Shown here piece after piece: positions 50,225-63,200 of a stretch of DNA of 64,000 nt (the first letter of the stretch is position 1; the number at the start of each line of letters is the position of its first letter). The position numbers and the translations under genes were made by a program. Under the pieces are notes generated by a model. It saw only the letters and a program-made list of their open reading frames with translations, searched no databases and was not told the origin of the DNA. The stretch comes from Bugula neritina (lineage: Eukaryota; Bryozoa; Gymnolaemata; Cheilostomatida; Bugulidae). Location of the stretch: assembly GCA_964035545.1 (NCBI GenBank), contig OZ037767.1, forward strand, positions 18,919,759-18,983,758, given 5' to 3'.

Positions 50225-53200
50225 TTAATCAGCATTTGCAGGTGCTTCATTCTCTAAGTCACTGGAGTCGGACCATAGACTAAGTTCTGGAGTTGCTTCT
50301 CGAGAGGCAGTAGGGGTACTCTGCTCACTCTCATTGTCTTCAATTTCTAGCTTAGGCCTTTTAGGTGATAATAGGCCTACGGACATTTCATAAAAAACAA
50401 TGAAACAAAATTTAAACTGTGAATAACTGCTTGCCAAAGCTAATTTGTTCAGATGTGAGGGCATCCACCAGCATAACCAATTTATAACTGAGGTGCCCTA
50501 CTTATGTACAAGTAATGATGCTACTGAAAACATTCACTATCTGTTGATATATCCCAACCAAACCGCCACATACAGTGTGTTTCATGACAATACTTTTAAT
50601 CCTATAGATATTTTAAACTCTTAAGATTTCAATAACAGTAGGAAAACTGAAAAAGGTGAACACATTTTAAGGTAAACACTATGCCTAGCCTATAGCATTA
50701 CACCATTAAAGTGATGTAACACCTGCTCACCTGTGTTGTTTGTCGACCTTTTTTCTGCTATCCACCAACTATCAATTTCACGGACTGATTTCCAAGAGCT
50801 AGTATTACAAAGTTCGGGGCTTGCATCATCAGCTCGTTTAGAGAGAAAACTATTTAGGAGGTGCTGAGTCTATGACAGAAGAGATATTATATTTTATAAC
50901 TTTTAACTCCAGTACGACAAAGAAAATATTCAAGTTAAACAACCTACATTAGCAAAAAATGACTTGCTAAAAATGCACTGGGTATATTGAATCCAGTGCC
51001 AAAAGATATTTCATTTGGATTTGTAAATATATTTAGAAACTGTACAATGGTGGAGTAGAGATATAGAAATTGTAGATTTTATAAAGCACCTGTTCCATAG
51101 TGGCATCAATTGGCAGGACATTCGGGTAGATATAACACGGGTTTATATACCTGATGAAATCCTGTATCTCAGAGTAAGAGGAGTGGAATGAGTAACAGCA
51201 CCTCACTACAGATATAAATAAATTCTATACATGTATTCTATCATATCATATTATTTTATAATACATTACAATATATTCATATTCTATTATATTTAACTAT
51301 AATATATCATATTCTATCCTGTTATATTTCATTATAATACAATAATATATCATATTAATTATATAAACAAATGCTGAATTGCAACAAGAATATATATCAG
51401 GTAATATTTCATAATATTACATTGAGTTATATTACACCATCTAATATTGTATTGCACGATATTCTATTGGCTTAATGTTGCATTATATTATATCATATCC
51501 CTTTATTTAAAAACAGATGCTGCATTACAAAATGCAAGTAGACAGTTGTAGTTATGTGCAAGGTGAATCTAATTTACTTAGTCTGATGAAGGTAGGAAAT
51601 CAGTGAATCTCAGAAAACAACAGCAAGTGAATACACAAGAATATAGACAGAGAAAACTATGCACGCACCTGTATTAGAGTCAACCTTGACACTTGTATGC
51701 TTGTTATCTGTGAGTGCGAACCACATAGTAGAGAGATGAATGACCTTCACCTGAACCCCTGGTCTATTGAGTGTGTCACATCCGCCTTGACTAACCAACC
51801 CAGTAGCATTCTTATTCTACAGTATTAGGAGAGAGAGAGAGGTGCATAAGTTGATGCTGCTGCTTTCTCAAACCTGCTTTAGTGTACATCTTGAAGTCGG
51901 TTTAGAGCTACACAAGGAATCGTTTCTCTGATATTGGTTAGACTACAAGACTTTGACCAGTCCATCTCACTAAGCTGTGGGTCTTGGAACTTCAATTCAT
52001 GGCATAGTAGAATACCAGAGTTAACTCACAGATCTGTTGAATTCGGCCATTTATCCTATACACACATATATGAGCTACAAAACAGGGCCTAAGCCCTTCT
52101 CCCGACCTATGGAATTTCGTGGGAAATGGAACCGTTAGATATGAAGAGAGCACTGTATTTAATAGAAAAAGTGATTGCAACACACCTTGTAAAATTCTAC
52201 AATGTGGCATTGAATAAACCATATGCTATAATTTCCATTCCTAGAGGCGGAGGGGGGGGGTGGGTGGGGTTATGGTGGGAGATTACCTGTAGTCCACCGC
52301 CCTGTACACTCCTCCAGCAAGTGTGGATCTGAGTCCGACTGTTTAGAGTCACAGTCTCACTGATCTCAGGTATCCCAGAGTACACATCTGCATCTTCTGC
52401 TTTCACGTGAGTCTGTCAGATCAAGATAAGAATCAAAATAAAATAAATAAAAAAATTTATGATTATTCACAAGAAATTGGCAGACCGTATTTAACAGAGA
52501 AATACAAGAGATTCAATAACTCACCTTCATTCCAAATCTTTCATACAATATCCTATAGACATTTTCATATCCTAGCTTTGCCTTAGTTTTCATCACAACA
52601 TGGTAGTTATTTCCCCTTGTTATATGAGATTTAACTTGGTCTACTATTTCCTCTTCGCATTCCGCCCTTCAACAAACTAAATGGTTATAATAGGAGCATC
52701 TACGCTTTTTTACAAAATACTAAAATGGCTGACAGGAAACGTCTGCATGACATCACTCAGCGACTGGCTAGAACGAATCCTCAGCTCTTGCACTACATAG
52801 TTACTCAGTGGTGTGGAATCAGTTCTTAGCAGCTGCTCTATAAGATTAACTTCAAACAAGGAAGACTGAACAGTGAGCTTACTCCGCACTACAAAAAATA
52901 TTCTGGTTGATTCCAAGTATACTTCCCATTATATATCACCACTGCCTACTAAAGTGCCAGTAGGAACATGCAGTACTTTTTTCTCAAACCAATTACAAAT
53001 TTTTGTTGCTCATTTGGAGTTTCGAGCTTATAACCCAAGTATATTTCCTGTTGCTGTGGTGAAACCAAAATGAAGCTCACACATGTCAGATAACCGGTTT
53101 ACCTGCTAACAATGTTCATAGTTTTCCTGGTCAGAAATGTCGTATCACAATACAAATGGTCAACTTTCTTGACTCCACCAAAAGAGTCATGCAGAGCGGG

Positions 53201-55263
53201 TAAAACACTGGCAGCACCTTTATCCAGTCTGAAGTCCCCCGTGTAGAGAACTGTACCTTCTGCTCCCTCAATCAGCAGCATGGCTGACCCTGGACAATGT
53301 CCAGCAGAGATGGCTGTCAGAGTGACACATACACCCTGTCAGAGTGATACAGACACCTGTCAGAGTGACACAAACATCCTGTCAGAGTGACACATACACC
53401 TGTCAGGGTGACACAGACACCTGTCAGAGTGATACAGACACCTGTCAGAGTGACACAGACACCTGTCAGAGTGACACAGACACCTGTCAGAATGACACAT
53501 ACACCTGTCAGAGTGACACATACACCCTGTCAGAGTGACACAGACATCCTGTCAGAGTGACACATACACCTGTCAGGGTGACACAGACACCTGTCAGAGT
53601 GATACAGACACCTTTCAGAGTGACACAGACACCTGTCAGAGTGACACAGACACCTGTCAGAATGACACATACACCTGTCAGAGTGACACAGACACCTGTC
53701 AAAGTGATCGTTCTATGAGAAAATTTATTATTTCTTTAGAGAAACAAAACGTTGTGTTTTCAAAGTTATTGAAAAAAGAAATTGGCCTTTGCCAAAGTTA
53801 CTCCAATACTTCGATATTGGTATTGATATTGATACAATTAATTTATAATTTATGTTTTCATATCACATATGATATTGATTAGGCATCACATCAATTGAAT
53901 CTAATTACAAACTGTTATATACATTATACAACAGCTTATGTTTTATAATTGTTTGAAAACAATTGCAGCATCAACAGTTGTGATGTTCTCTCTATTTAAA
54001 ACAATTTTAAAAGTCTTATTAAAACATCATTGCTCTTTTAAAGGATAAGACAATGGGAAAGATTTAGAACAGATGCATATATAATAATATTCTCGACTAT
54101 AATATAACACAACATAATATACTAAAACACAACATAACAATTTATAATACAACATAACATAATATAATACAACATAACATAATACAATATAACATGACAT
54201 ACCTGTGATTGGTCATTTACTGGAATAAGTACCGGAGTAGGTTCATCTATCAGTAATGTGACCTTAAACAATATACGCATGTGATGAAATAGATTGTAGT
54301 GTCCATAGTAGTACTAAGAGTAGTAGCAGTAGTATTAGTAGTGGTACTACTAGTAGTACTAGCAGTACTAGTAGCAATAGTATTAGTAGTGGTACTACTA
54401 GTAGTCGTAGTAGTAGTAGTAGTAGTAGTAGTAGCAACAGTAGTAGTAGTAGTAGCAGTAGTAGTAGTATTAGTAGCGGTAGCAGTCGCAGTAGTAGTAG
54501 GAGGAGGAGTATTAGTATAGTACTAGTAGCAGTAACTATTTATGTAATAATAATATTCAGAGTTTATAGCCTGAGTAGACCTACCAGGTGTCTGTGAAGA
54601 TGTTGGTATCCCTTCATATGTCTCAACAGTTTCTTAGTGATATCTGTACAGTAGATCTTTACACTAGGACTACAAGTCAACACATGCATGTATCTGAGCT
54701 AGTTTGCAGCACTACGGATAATTAAACTATTATTAAAAAACTTTAAACGTAGAGATTCTGCAGGGCAAATTGGGTCTTATTTTGAAACCTCCAACTCATT
54801 TACCAACCAGTTTTTTTAGAGAGATGCGAAAACACAAGAATGCGATATTTCTTAAAGAATCCCTGACACACTTCACTTATGCAGTATTAAAATATTCGTA
54901 TATATGTTAGTTTTCATCTACATACTGTCTTAAGATTGGATGCTTAAACAATTTTGTTTTACAATGGATATTGTGAGAATTTGCACTGAAATGATTTGGG
55001 ATTTCTGACCACTTGCGGATGACATTTCCAGTAGGCTTTGACTTTACCGCTACTATAAAACTTATACTAATTATAGCTAACTTTCATTGCATGCAAATTT
55101 TAGCTGCTGCACTGCACAGCCTAATCAAAAATATGACTTGGAATTTGAAAGTTTTAGCTTTTAGGACATTTCCAAATCATTTCAGCACATACTGGCACAA
55201 ACTTAATTATATTAAAACAAACTGTTCACGCATACAACCTTAAAGCAGTATGCAGATGAAAAT

Positions 55264-55302
<39 letters not shown>

Positions 55303-55431
55303 GAAATAAAATGAGATTTGATTAATATAATGGCATTTATTACTAGTAGTTTCGTACACAAGAACGATGTGCACTCGTCAGATAAATTAGCCACTAATAG
55401 CACTCTAGTAACGTTTTATAAACACTCATTT

Positions 55432-55492
<61 letters not shown>

Positions 55493-56236
55493 ACACTGCA
55501 TAAATGAAGTGTGCCGGGGATTCGTTAAAGATTTTTCTGCTAAAAGATCGAAAAAATGGAAGGTAACAATCACTAAACACTCACTTTGAGATTAAATGTT
55601 TAGTCAACTCGTGGCATTCCAGCCCTTTCATATGATCTACAAAATGCATGTTATTACAAGTTACACCGCTTGCTATAGTGTAGAATTATTCTCATTTGAC
55701 CACTAACTTGAAATACAGCAACTCATACAGTACATACACATCTACCTAATCGGTAATCTATGCTGAAATAAAAGCACTGAATGGTAAACCTCAGCAACTT
55801 TCATTCCCAACTAGTCTTGACCAGGAATTGTGAGTGAATACTGGGCAATGAAAATTTTCCAAACCTGCTTTATTCAGCTCCCATTATTCACATTCAAACT
55901 AATAACCTCAGAAATTAACACTGTTTACAATCAACAAGTCAAATATTTAAAAAGTTGAGACAGATAAACTTCTTGATATATCAACTGAACCAAAGAATAT
56001 TTAGCAACATTAGTTTTATTAAACCAATTTGACATCTACTAATATAACATGAAGTGAGTAAAACCAGTAACTGCTATTGATTATAACTATGATCAGAACT
56101 CACCACAATGAGCATGCGACAACCAATAGAGAGAGCTCTTTAAGTTGTCACCATCAAATCTGTCCAATGAAATAGCCTCATACAAAATATTATGGTTGTC
56201 ATCACCACAAACAAGTTTTCCCCCAAAAGAAGACAT
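50225..56236 (-). CDS. DCLRE1C: Artemis-type DNA repair nuclease (SNM1C), complete, 11 exons, about 461 aa
   Basis: Exons: 56236-56104, 55636-55585, 54669-54585, 54262-54203, 53335-53103, 52666-52525, 52412-52287, 51816-51669, 51205-51090, 50869-50731 and 50376-50225, all in phase. The family is a metallo-beta-lactamase/beta-CASP nuclease that opens hairpins and trims ends in non-homologous end joining. Seen: MSSFGGKL and ISLDRFDGDNLKS at the N-terminus; the metal-binding motif LSHAHCDHMKGL, assembled across exons 1-2; AGHCPGSAM; LYTGDFRL; and the beta-CASP parts HVVMKTKAKLGYE, RTQIHTC, HLSTMWF and RCCYSFHSSYSEIQDF. The tail is short and acidic (ESEQSTPTASREATPELS...), so the protein lacks about 200 residues of the vertebrate C-terminus, the part that carries autoinhibition and DNA-PKcs/ligase IV contacts. 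Exon 5's acceptor lies at the edge of a 21-base array; the chosen copy (53335) is the one that keeps the frame. Confidence 0.92.
52247..52280 (+). repeat. G-rich run beside an Artemis splice donor
   Basis: GGCGGA, a G run, TGGGTGGGG and GGTGGGA on the plus strand, starting some seven bases inside intron 7. Four or more G tracts could form a quadruplex on the non-template strand. Confidence 0.6.
53315..53702. repeat. 21/22-bp minisatellite repeating the acceptor and first codons of Artemis exon 5
   Basis: About 18 units. On the minus strand each reads GTGTCTGTGTCACTCTGACAG or close variants, that is, an acceptor (CTGACAG) plus codons of the VTLT strand of exon 5. Units 3-10 and 11-18 form two nearly identical blocks, so a block of eight was itself duplicated. 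Four units (the first, third, tenth and eleventh) carry an extra base (22 bases). Confidence 0.93.
54080..54202. repeat. AT-rich array at the Artemis exon 4 donor
   Basis: ACAACATAACATAATATA units repeat about six times and end at the donor (CACAG|GTATGTCATG on the minus strand, exon end 54203). Confidence 0.8.
54297..54540. repeat. (TAG)n array filling Artemis intron 3
   Basis: TAG/CAG/TAC triplets like those of 34630-35283. It covers about three quarters of the 322-base intron between exons 3 and 4. Confidence 0.92.
55267..55490. repeat. Two (TA)n tracts in Artemis intron 2
   Basis: Runs at 55267-55298 and 55436-55489. Confidence 0.95.
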
Positions 56237-56589
56237 TGCTATATTGTCGTATATCTATAAACTGAAATTAATCATATTTGGTTAGAATTATTGATTTACA
56301 AAGCGCAGAAAAATTATGGCGCCAAATCTACTATTACATCTTACACGTGTATCAATAAGTTTTATTTACACCTCTAACAAATCTGATATTGTTGGAAAAG
56401 TTATTAACATACTTTTAACTTATATTTATGAAAATTCTACAGAAAAAAATTAGCCATTTTAATCCATATATTACAATATACATAATATTTAGGACATGTA
56501 ATCAAGCGAAGTTTTAATCAATGAGATCGTACAAATATGGTAATCATTGTTATTAGAGACCATACTAACCCATCACACTTATATTCATA

Positions 56590-57100
56590 ATGATTTGAAA
56601 ATAATGCTCAATGGCATGCCACTAACTGACTGCCACAATGGTATGCTTTTATAATAGTGACTAGCAAACTTTCAGTAGGGAGGGGAAAGTTATCAGTGAG
56701 TAAAGACAACCAATTCCTTAAATATGACTTAGTCAGTTTAGATGCAGACGTGAGCATGAGAGTCTGAATATTAACCCGCCCAGAAGCTAACCTCCAAATG
56801 AAATGTAGGGCCAAAGAGAATGCGATACTGACAGTCGACTAGTAAGCCTCAAAACCGGTTCTCAAAACTGGTTCTCCTTCTTGGTTCAAAGGGCTGTAGG
56901 CAAAGCTGTTTCATGGCACTTTCGGCATCTTCACGGCTTTTAATATTGGCGACGGATCGCACTGCATCTACTTGCATCTGTTCTAAGCCAGAAACATCCT
57001 TCTTGCAGGTTGGGTTCCAAGCTGCGCTACTATACGCAAGGTGCGGTAGACACAATGCACAATGCTTTGCATGCAATCAATCGTGCTTTGTTAGAAGGGG
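56590..57100 (-). mobile_element. LINE relic (3' end of a reverse-transcriptase ORF)
   Basis: Minus-strand frame 57076-56849 reads LPHLAYSSAAWNPTCKKDVS, then GLEQMQVDAVRSVANI and FEPRRRT. This matches the tail of non-LTR retrotransposon polymerases (LEYAS.VWDP...I..LE.VQRRA.R...L..RR). A shifted frame (56814-56608, ...LTKSYLRNWLSLL...) seems to continue it. Truncated and frame-broken. Confidence 0.75.
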
Positions 57101-57109
57101 GGGGGAGGG

Positions 57110-59330
57110 GGGCAGTAAAGAGCTTTTTCAATCATACGCAATTGTATTCTAGCATTTAGTATTTGATTTGATATCTTGATCTTCTTTGAACCTGCCATAT
57201 GATTAGATTTACTATTAGTTTTACTATTAGTAATAGTATTATATTCATTACTGTTATTAAAACTAAAACTAAAACTGTTAATATTATTGTTAATATTATT
57301 TATATTATTAGTTTATATTATAATTATAATTAATTAATTTAAATTATTAAAAATATAATAATTTAAATTATTAGTACAATTATCATTATGAATTAAAAGA
57401 ATAATTAGATTAATATTAATTATTATAACTAAACTTATTATTTTAATAAATTATGATAAATCGTGGAATAAAAATTTATTTCTATATTAAATATTAATAA
57501 TATCATTATTATAATATTAAACTAAAACTAAAAGTAAAAGTAAAACTAAAAGTAAAAGTTAAATTTGATACTTGATAGCATGGATATCACAAATATTATT
57601 TAATTTTATACTTAAATTAAAGTAAATCTTATAGCTACACTAATACTAGTATTAATAATACTAAATCTAATACAAATTATAGTAATCTTAAATCTATACT
57701 AGTAGGCATGGCACTTATAGTTATACTTTGAGTTTGAGTGAGAAATATTGTTTTTTTAAAACGGATACGGAAACGCACCTAACGAAGCTGAATCGCAGCA
57801 AATGCGTTGTAGCCTTGGATAGCAATAACAGTTTTAAAACAAGTTACTTCTTCATAAAAGTACTCAACAAAAATCTCACACATAATTTTTTTATCAGGAA
57901 ACTAGTCTATAAAAACTAGATAAAGTTGCTGTTACTTTGAGAATTACAGAAGTAAAATTAGATTAATACATTTTGATTTAAGGACCGATTACAATCAATT
58001 GTTAAAGTATCAAAGATTTTATGCTTGTAATATTCAGCTTATTTTGAAGCTGTGAAATTACTATAGTACTTGGTTACTATAACATTACTGTTTTCGTATT
58101 ACCAAATGTAGACGGGAGACATGAGAACGCATGAAGGCACCGACAGTCACAATTGTAAAGTAATGGCTATACCAGTAAGTTTCATTCTGTTTCTGACTGG
58201 TCATTGAAATTAAAATATTTCAATACCTCAATTTTTGACTTTGCTGTTATAATTATATTAAAGCAACGTGAAAATTGCCATATGGTTAATCGTGTTATTC
58301 AGATAAACTTTTAGTTTTACACGTGCTCGCAATAAAATTGAAATTAAATGGTTGATATTGATTATCATTATGATTATGATAAAATAAAAACATGATGATA
58401 ATTACTATTGCTATTAGTGATTACGATTATGATTTATGTGTAATGTTGTTATTTTTCTTATAATTATAAACAATATAAATAGCTGTAAGTCAGTGTCACT
58501 CAAAAGAGAACCCTAAGCCCAAGGGCAAATCCAACACCAAGTAACTGAGGTAAGTTTAAGACCAACATGGCCACTGATATAAATACCAGTAGTAAGTCTC
58601 AGTAATTGTAAGTGTAACTGACAAATTTCAAGTTCAAGTAAAATTTAATCTATTATTTAGCCTACCACTAGTTCATTTTATGACCTGTTGATGAAATGAC
58701 ATTTAGTTTCACATTGCTATTGTTATAGACTTATAGTTATACAGAGTAACAGTACTGAAAGTAAAAGTAAATTAAAGACTCAAGGCCAAGTACTCACTGT
58801 CATACTTATAGTTATAGCTTTAAAATAAGAATCAAAATGAAAACAAGACTTAAACTCAGACTGAACTGCTTCATTGAACTTGAGATTGTCAGCCTGATTG
58901 GTGATTGTTAATGATAACTATCACCACAAATTGAGGAAAGTAGATGATTATTAGACGAAATCCTTACAGTCACACAAAAAAATATTGCATGCAGTTTAGG
59001 CTAAGTATTTACACTCATTTTTAGTATAGTCATGAGTTGTATTTTAGCATTGTAGCTATACAAACTTTCATAGCTAAGTTTAGTAATGCTACCAGACTTA
59101 TATTTTTGTGTAACCCAACCATGAAAAAGCTGCCAAGGGCTGTATCATTTAAATAATATATTTTTATGGCTAATGCTGATGTTACACTAATTTTTTCACC
59201 AATACTTTTAGTCGTATTTATACAAGAGTTCATTTTATTCAAGTTGTTGTATTTAATTGAATTATTATTTTAAACACTAGTGTCGATACTTGATGTTATT
59301 ATAAACCACTAACAAGTCAAACTTTGGCAA
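57110..59330. other. AT-rich intergenic stretch between Artemis and USP47
   Basis: Starts with a G run (57098-57112). From about 57200 to 57720 and 58330 to 58900 it consists of ACTATTAGTAATA, TAAAACTAAAACT and ATTATCATTATGATT words. It presumably includes the Artemis promoter region nearby and upstream USP47 sequence. No exon recognised. Confidence 0.45.
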
Positions 59331-59339
59331 TTATTTTAT

Positions 59340-59953
59340 TTTAAATCTTGATCCTATATGTGGATCATTTGCTGGCGTTGTTTGAGCTGTGACTAAAGAG
59401 AACATTTGTTCAATGATTTCACCTCTGCTTCTATCACCATTTCCTTACTAATCATGCTGACAACTTCTGCCCCTCTTTGTCCATTGTTTCAAATATGAGA
59501 TATATCGGTCTTCTTATTGACCAAATCAGGGTGAAAATAATAAATATGTATAGCTTATATAACATTGTGTAATTATAAAGAACAGCGCCGTACTTATAGT
59601 TATGTGTAATTTAATTTACTCTCTGGTAAGCTATTGAGATTTTTATATAAACCTTTTTACATAAAGCACGTGGTCTAAGTTGTGCCTTCACCATTTCAAC
59701 TGGCAGATTATATTTTTGTACTAGCTCTGCTTGGTTGGTTAGTTCTTCAAGGTACAACCTTTAGTTATGATTTTGTCTTTTTAATTTGCAATTTACTGTC
59801 AAATTCTGTCTGTTTGGTTTGTTTAAAATGTCCTTCTTGAGGCATATTTGGGAAGAATTTTTCAACTGCAAGGTTAGAGTGATGCAACTTTCTACTGGAC
59901 TCATGCAGTGCACTCAGTTTTACATAGTACCATGTTGGTAAATTTTTATGCAA
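59340..59953 (-). pseudogene. Decayed coding-like segment, origin unknown
   Basis: Minus-strand pieces read like protein but are broken by stops and frame changes: PTWYYVKLSALHESSRKLHH, then LAVEKFFPNMPQEGHFKQ (59953-59765); LYLEELTNQAELVQKYNLPV, then EMVKAQLRPRALCKK (near 59757-59660); and EVVSMISKEMVIEAEVKSLN (near 59470-59400). No Met-to-stop gene or splice signals are obvious. It could be a processed pseudogene or a transposon remnant. Confidence 0.35.
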
Positions 59954-60267
59954 AATTAGATAAACATATCAGAGCCTATTTGGATTTTGAAGTTGTCAAC
60001 TTTTTATTGAGTCTAATGAAAACATTGAAAGCATAATGTTTTAATTGGAATGTCTTGCCTTGTGAAGTTCTACCACACAATTATGTAGATCCAAGTGATA
60101 TATACAAATTGAAAAGTCTAGGGTTTTGATTTCTCCCCTCTCCTTTTTCACAAGATTCTCTTTAGGGGCAGGCTCTAACAAACTGATATCTTATTCTCTT
60201 GCATTGACTGGTGGCTTTTACTTTTACGGCTTTCAACAACTCGGGTGTTTGTTTCTATGATTTGAAG

Positions 60268-63200
60268 GAGAACTCTCAAACCAATGATGAGCCACGAGTC
60301 ACATGTGTCGTCCGAGACTTGACTTCTACTACCTCACAGCTGACAACAGTCACTCTGCCAACATCATACAGCGTAGATGATCTTGTCACTCATATCAGTA
60401 AACAATATGGCTACCAGCCGGCGTCCTTCAAGTTACTGTATGAACGGAACCACCAAATGGTATGTCTTCTGCCAACTAGCTCCTGTCTGGTGCAGAAGCT
60501 GCATTGCCAGTTCTAATCAGAGTAGTTTGTGAACTGGCTGGAAGTTTTGCATCAGTTAGCCTTTCATTTTTGAGTTATTTTGATTCATTTATCATTTCAG
60601 AAAGCCTCAAATCTCACTGCCTTTAGAATTTTTTTACCAAAGTCTTATATGAAGCTGAAGTCCGTGTAACTTAATAGATTGGACAGTCAATTCAGGCTAC
60701 AATTTTGTAGGAGGAGTTTAACTATACAGGAAGTAAGCTTGCAGATGTTCTGAGTACGTCTGACAGACGGATAAAGCACAAATTTCAGCTGACAGAATTA
60801 GAAGATGGTGTTCTTCCTGTCAAAGTTCAGGTTAGTTGTCTTCCCCTGCTATTGGTTGTCTCTCTCCCCCTCACTATTAGTTGTCTTCCCCTGCTATTAG
60901 TTGCCTCCCCACGATTAGTTGTCTCCCCACTATTAGTTTCCTTCCCCACTATTAATTGACCTTTGCCCTTTCATTCAGTGATTCTAGAATCTAGAACTTG
61001 TAATAATATTCATACTCAGTTCACTCTCAGTATTATATCACTACTGACTGACCTTCATGAGCTGCCAATGTGGGTTCACACCCAGCTACTACAGCGTTGT
61101 GTCTCTAGCTGTGCAACGCTCTGGCATATACAGTGCTCCCTTCATATCTCACCAATTCAGTTCCCAATAAGCTCCATAGGCCACGAGAAGGGCTTAGACA
61201 CCGTTTCATGGTTTATGTATGTGTGTTATATAGGGACAAAATGGCCGAATTTAACAGATCTGTGAGTTAAATCTGGTGTTGCTCTATGTCACGAATTGAG
61301 GTTTCAGGACCGTAGCTTAGTAGGATATAGAAGGAGCACTGTAGCTACATGATGTCTATAGTTACTTGTACTGTCACTCAGTCACTATCTTCTGAGGATT
61401 AAGTGTAACTGTATGGGTGATCTAACACAGCTCATAGAAGGTGTTATCTCTGTGGTGTTTTAGCTCGATATTTGTACTGTTGTGAGACACTTTTATCAAA
61501 CCATTTCTTATTTCCTCATATGAAATGTATTGCTATGTTATAACATAGTTTCACATCACTTTTTTTATTTAAACTTTGTTTTTTATCTAGAAGGATAGTA
61601 ATTGATTTATTTTATGTAATATACTATAATATATTGTATTATATTATATAACACTGTCATATGTTATATTATACTATATCATGTTATATAATGGTGCGTT
61701 ATATTAAATTATATCGTATTACACTATGTTATATTACACTGTACTATATTATATTTGAAGGAGGCAGGTGACATGTCTAATAATAGAACGGCGAGCAAAT
61801 CCTCCGGAAAAGTGGCATTTGATGACTTCACCCCCAGCAATCATATTCAGATGGTGAACCCATACCTCTGCATTATCAACCTCTGGCCACTATATTGAAA
61901 CTATTTGTATAGGGATAGTTGTATTATTAACATTCATCCAACATTTTCTCTAGTCTAATTGAATATAAGATGAGAATGCAAATAGTGGAAACAAAGCGAA
62001 GCCTATTGTTTATAGTTGCCCCCTCTCCCTCCTTCAAACCCTCCCTCCTGGTGTCTCATCTCTGTTAGAGAATTATTATTTACTATCTTAGTTCAGTAGT
62101 AAGATATTGCAGCTTGGAATATAACTTGAGGCCTCCTCCTCCCTACTCCATCAGCACTCTATGGTATACCCTGTCACTAATGTGATCACATGAGCTGGTC
62201 AGTGGGGGTGTTTTGGTATCTTTCTGTTACATGTTGTATTGTTCTGTAGAATACCTACGGTCCAGTGAACAATGTAGGCAGCAGTGGTGACAGCAGGTAT
62301 ATAATGCCGAGCTCAAGCAACTCGCTGCCAGATGCTGCTGACTTTTGTGGTCTGGTCAACCAGGCCATGACTTGCTACCTCAACTCACTGCTTCAGACTC
62401 TGTTTATGACCCCCGAGTTCAGGAACGCTCTCTACAGGTCAGTATATATTCTCTACAGGTCAGTATATACTCTCTACAGGTCAGTAGATACTCTCTACAG
62501 GTCAGTAAATGCTCTCTACAGGTCCGTATATACTCTCTACAGGTTAGTAAATACTCTCTACATGTTAGTATATACTCTCTACAGGTCAGTATATACTCTC
62601 TACAGGTTAGTAAATACTCTCTACAGGTTAGTAAATACTCTCTACAGGTTAGTAAATACTCTCTACAGGTCAGTAAATACTCTCTACAGGTTAGTATATA
62701 CTCTCTACAGGTCAGTATATACTCTCTACAGGTTAGTAAATACTCTCTACAGGTCAGTATATACTCTCTACAGGTCAGTATATACTCTCTACAGGTCAGT
62801 AAATACTCGCTACAGGTCAGTATATACTCTCTACAGGTCAGTAAATACTCTCTACAGGTCAGTATATACTCTACAGGTTAGTAAATACTCTCTACAGGTT
62901 AATATATAATGTATATATTATTGTATGTGTTTAGGTGGGAATATCTCCATGGTAACCAGACACAAACACCTGAAGAAAAGTGCATCCCATATCAACTGCA
63001 GAAACTTTTCCTGCAGATGCAGACAGGAAACCACAGATCTGTGGAGACAACTCCCGTGACCAGAAGTTTTGGGTGGGACAGTAGTCACTGTAAGTATTTA
63101 CTCTGTAGTCACTGTAAGTATTTCCCCTGTAGTCACTGTAAGTATTTACTCTGTAGTCACTGTGAGTATTTACTCTGTAGTCACTGTGAGTATTTACTCT

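Noticed and set aside
53344-53882. Plus-strand frames rich in DTCQS
   Set aside because: Antisense of the 21-base Artemis array.
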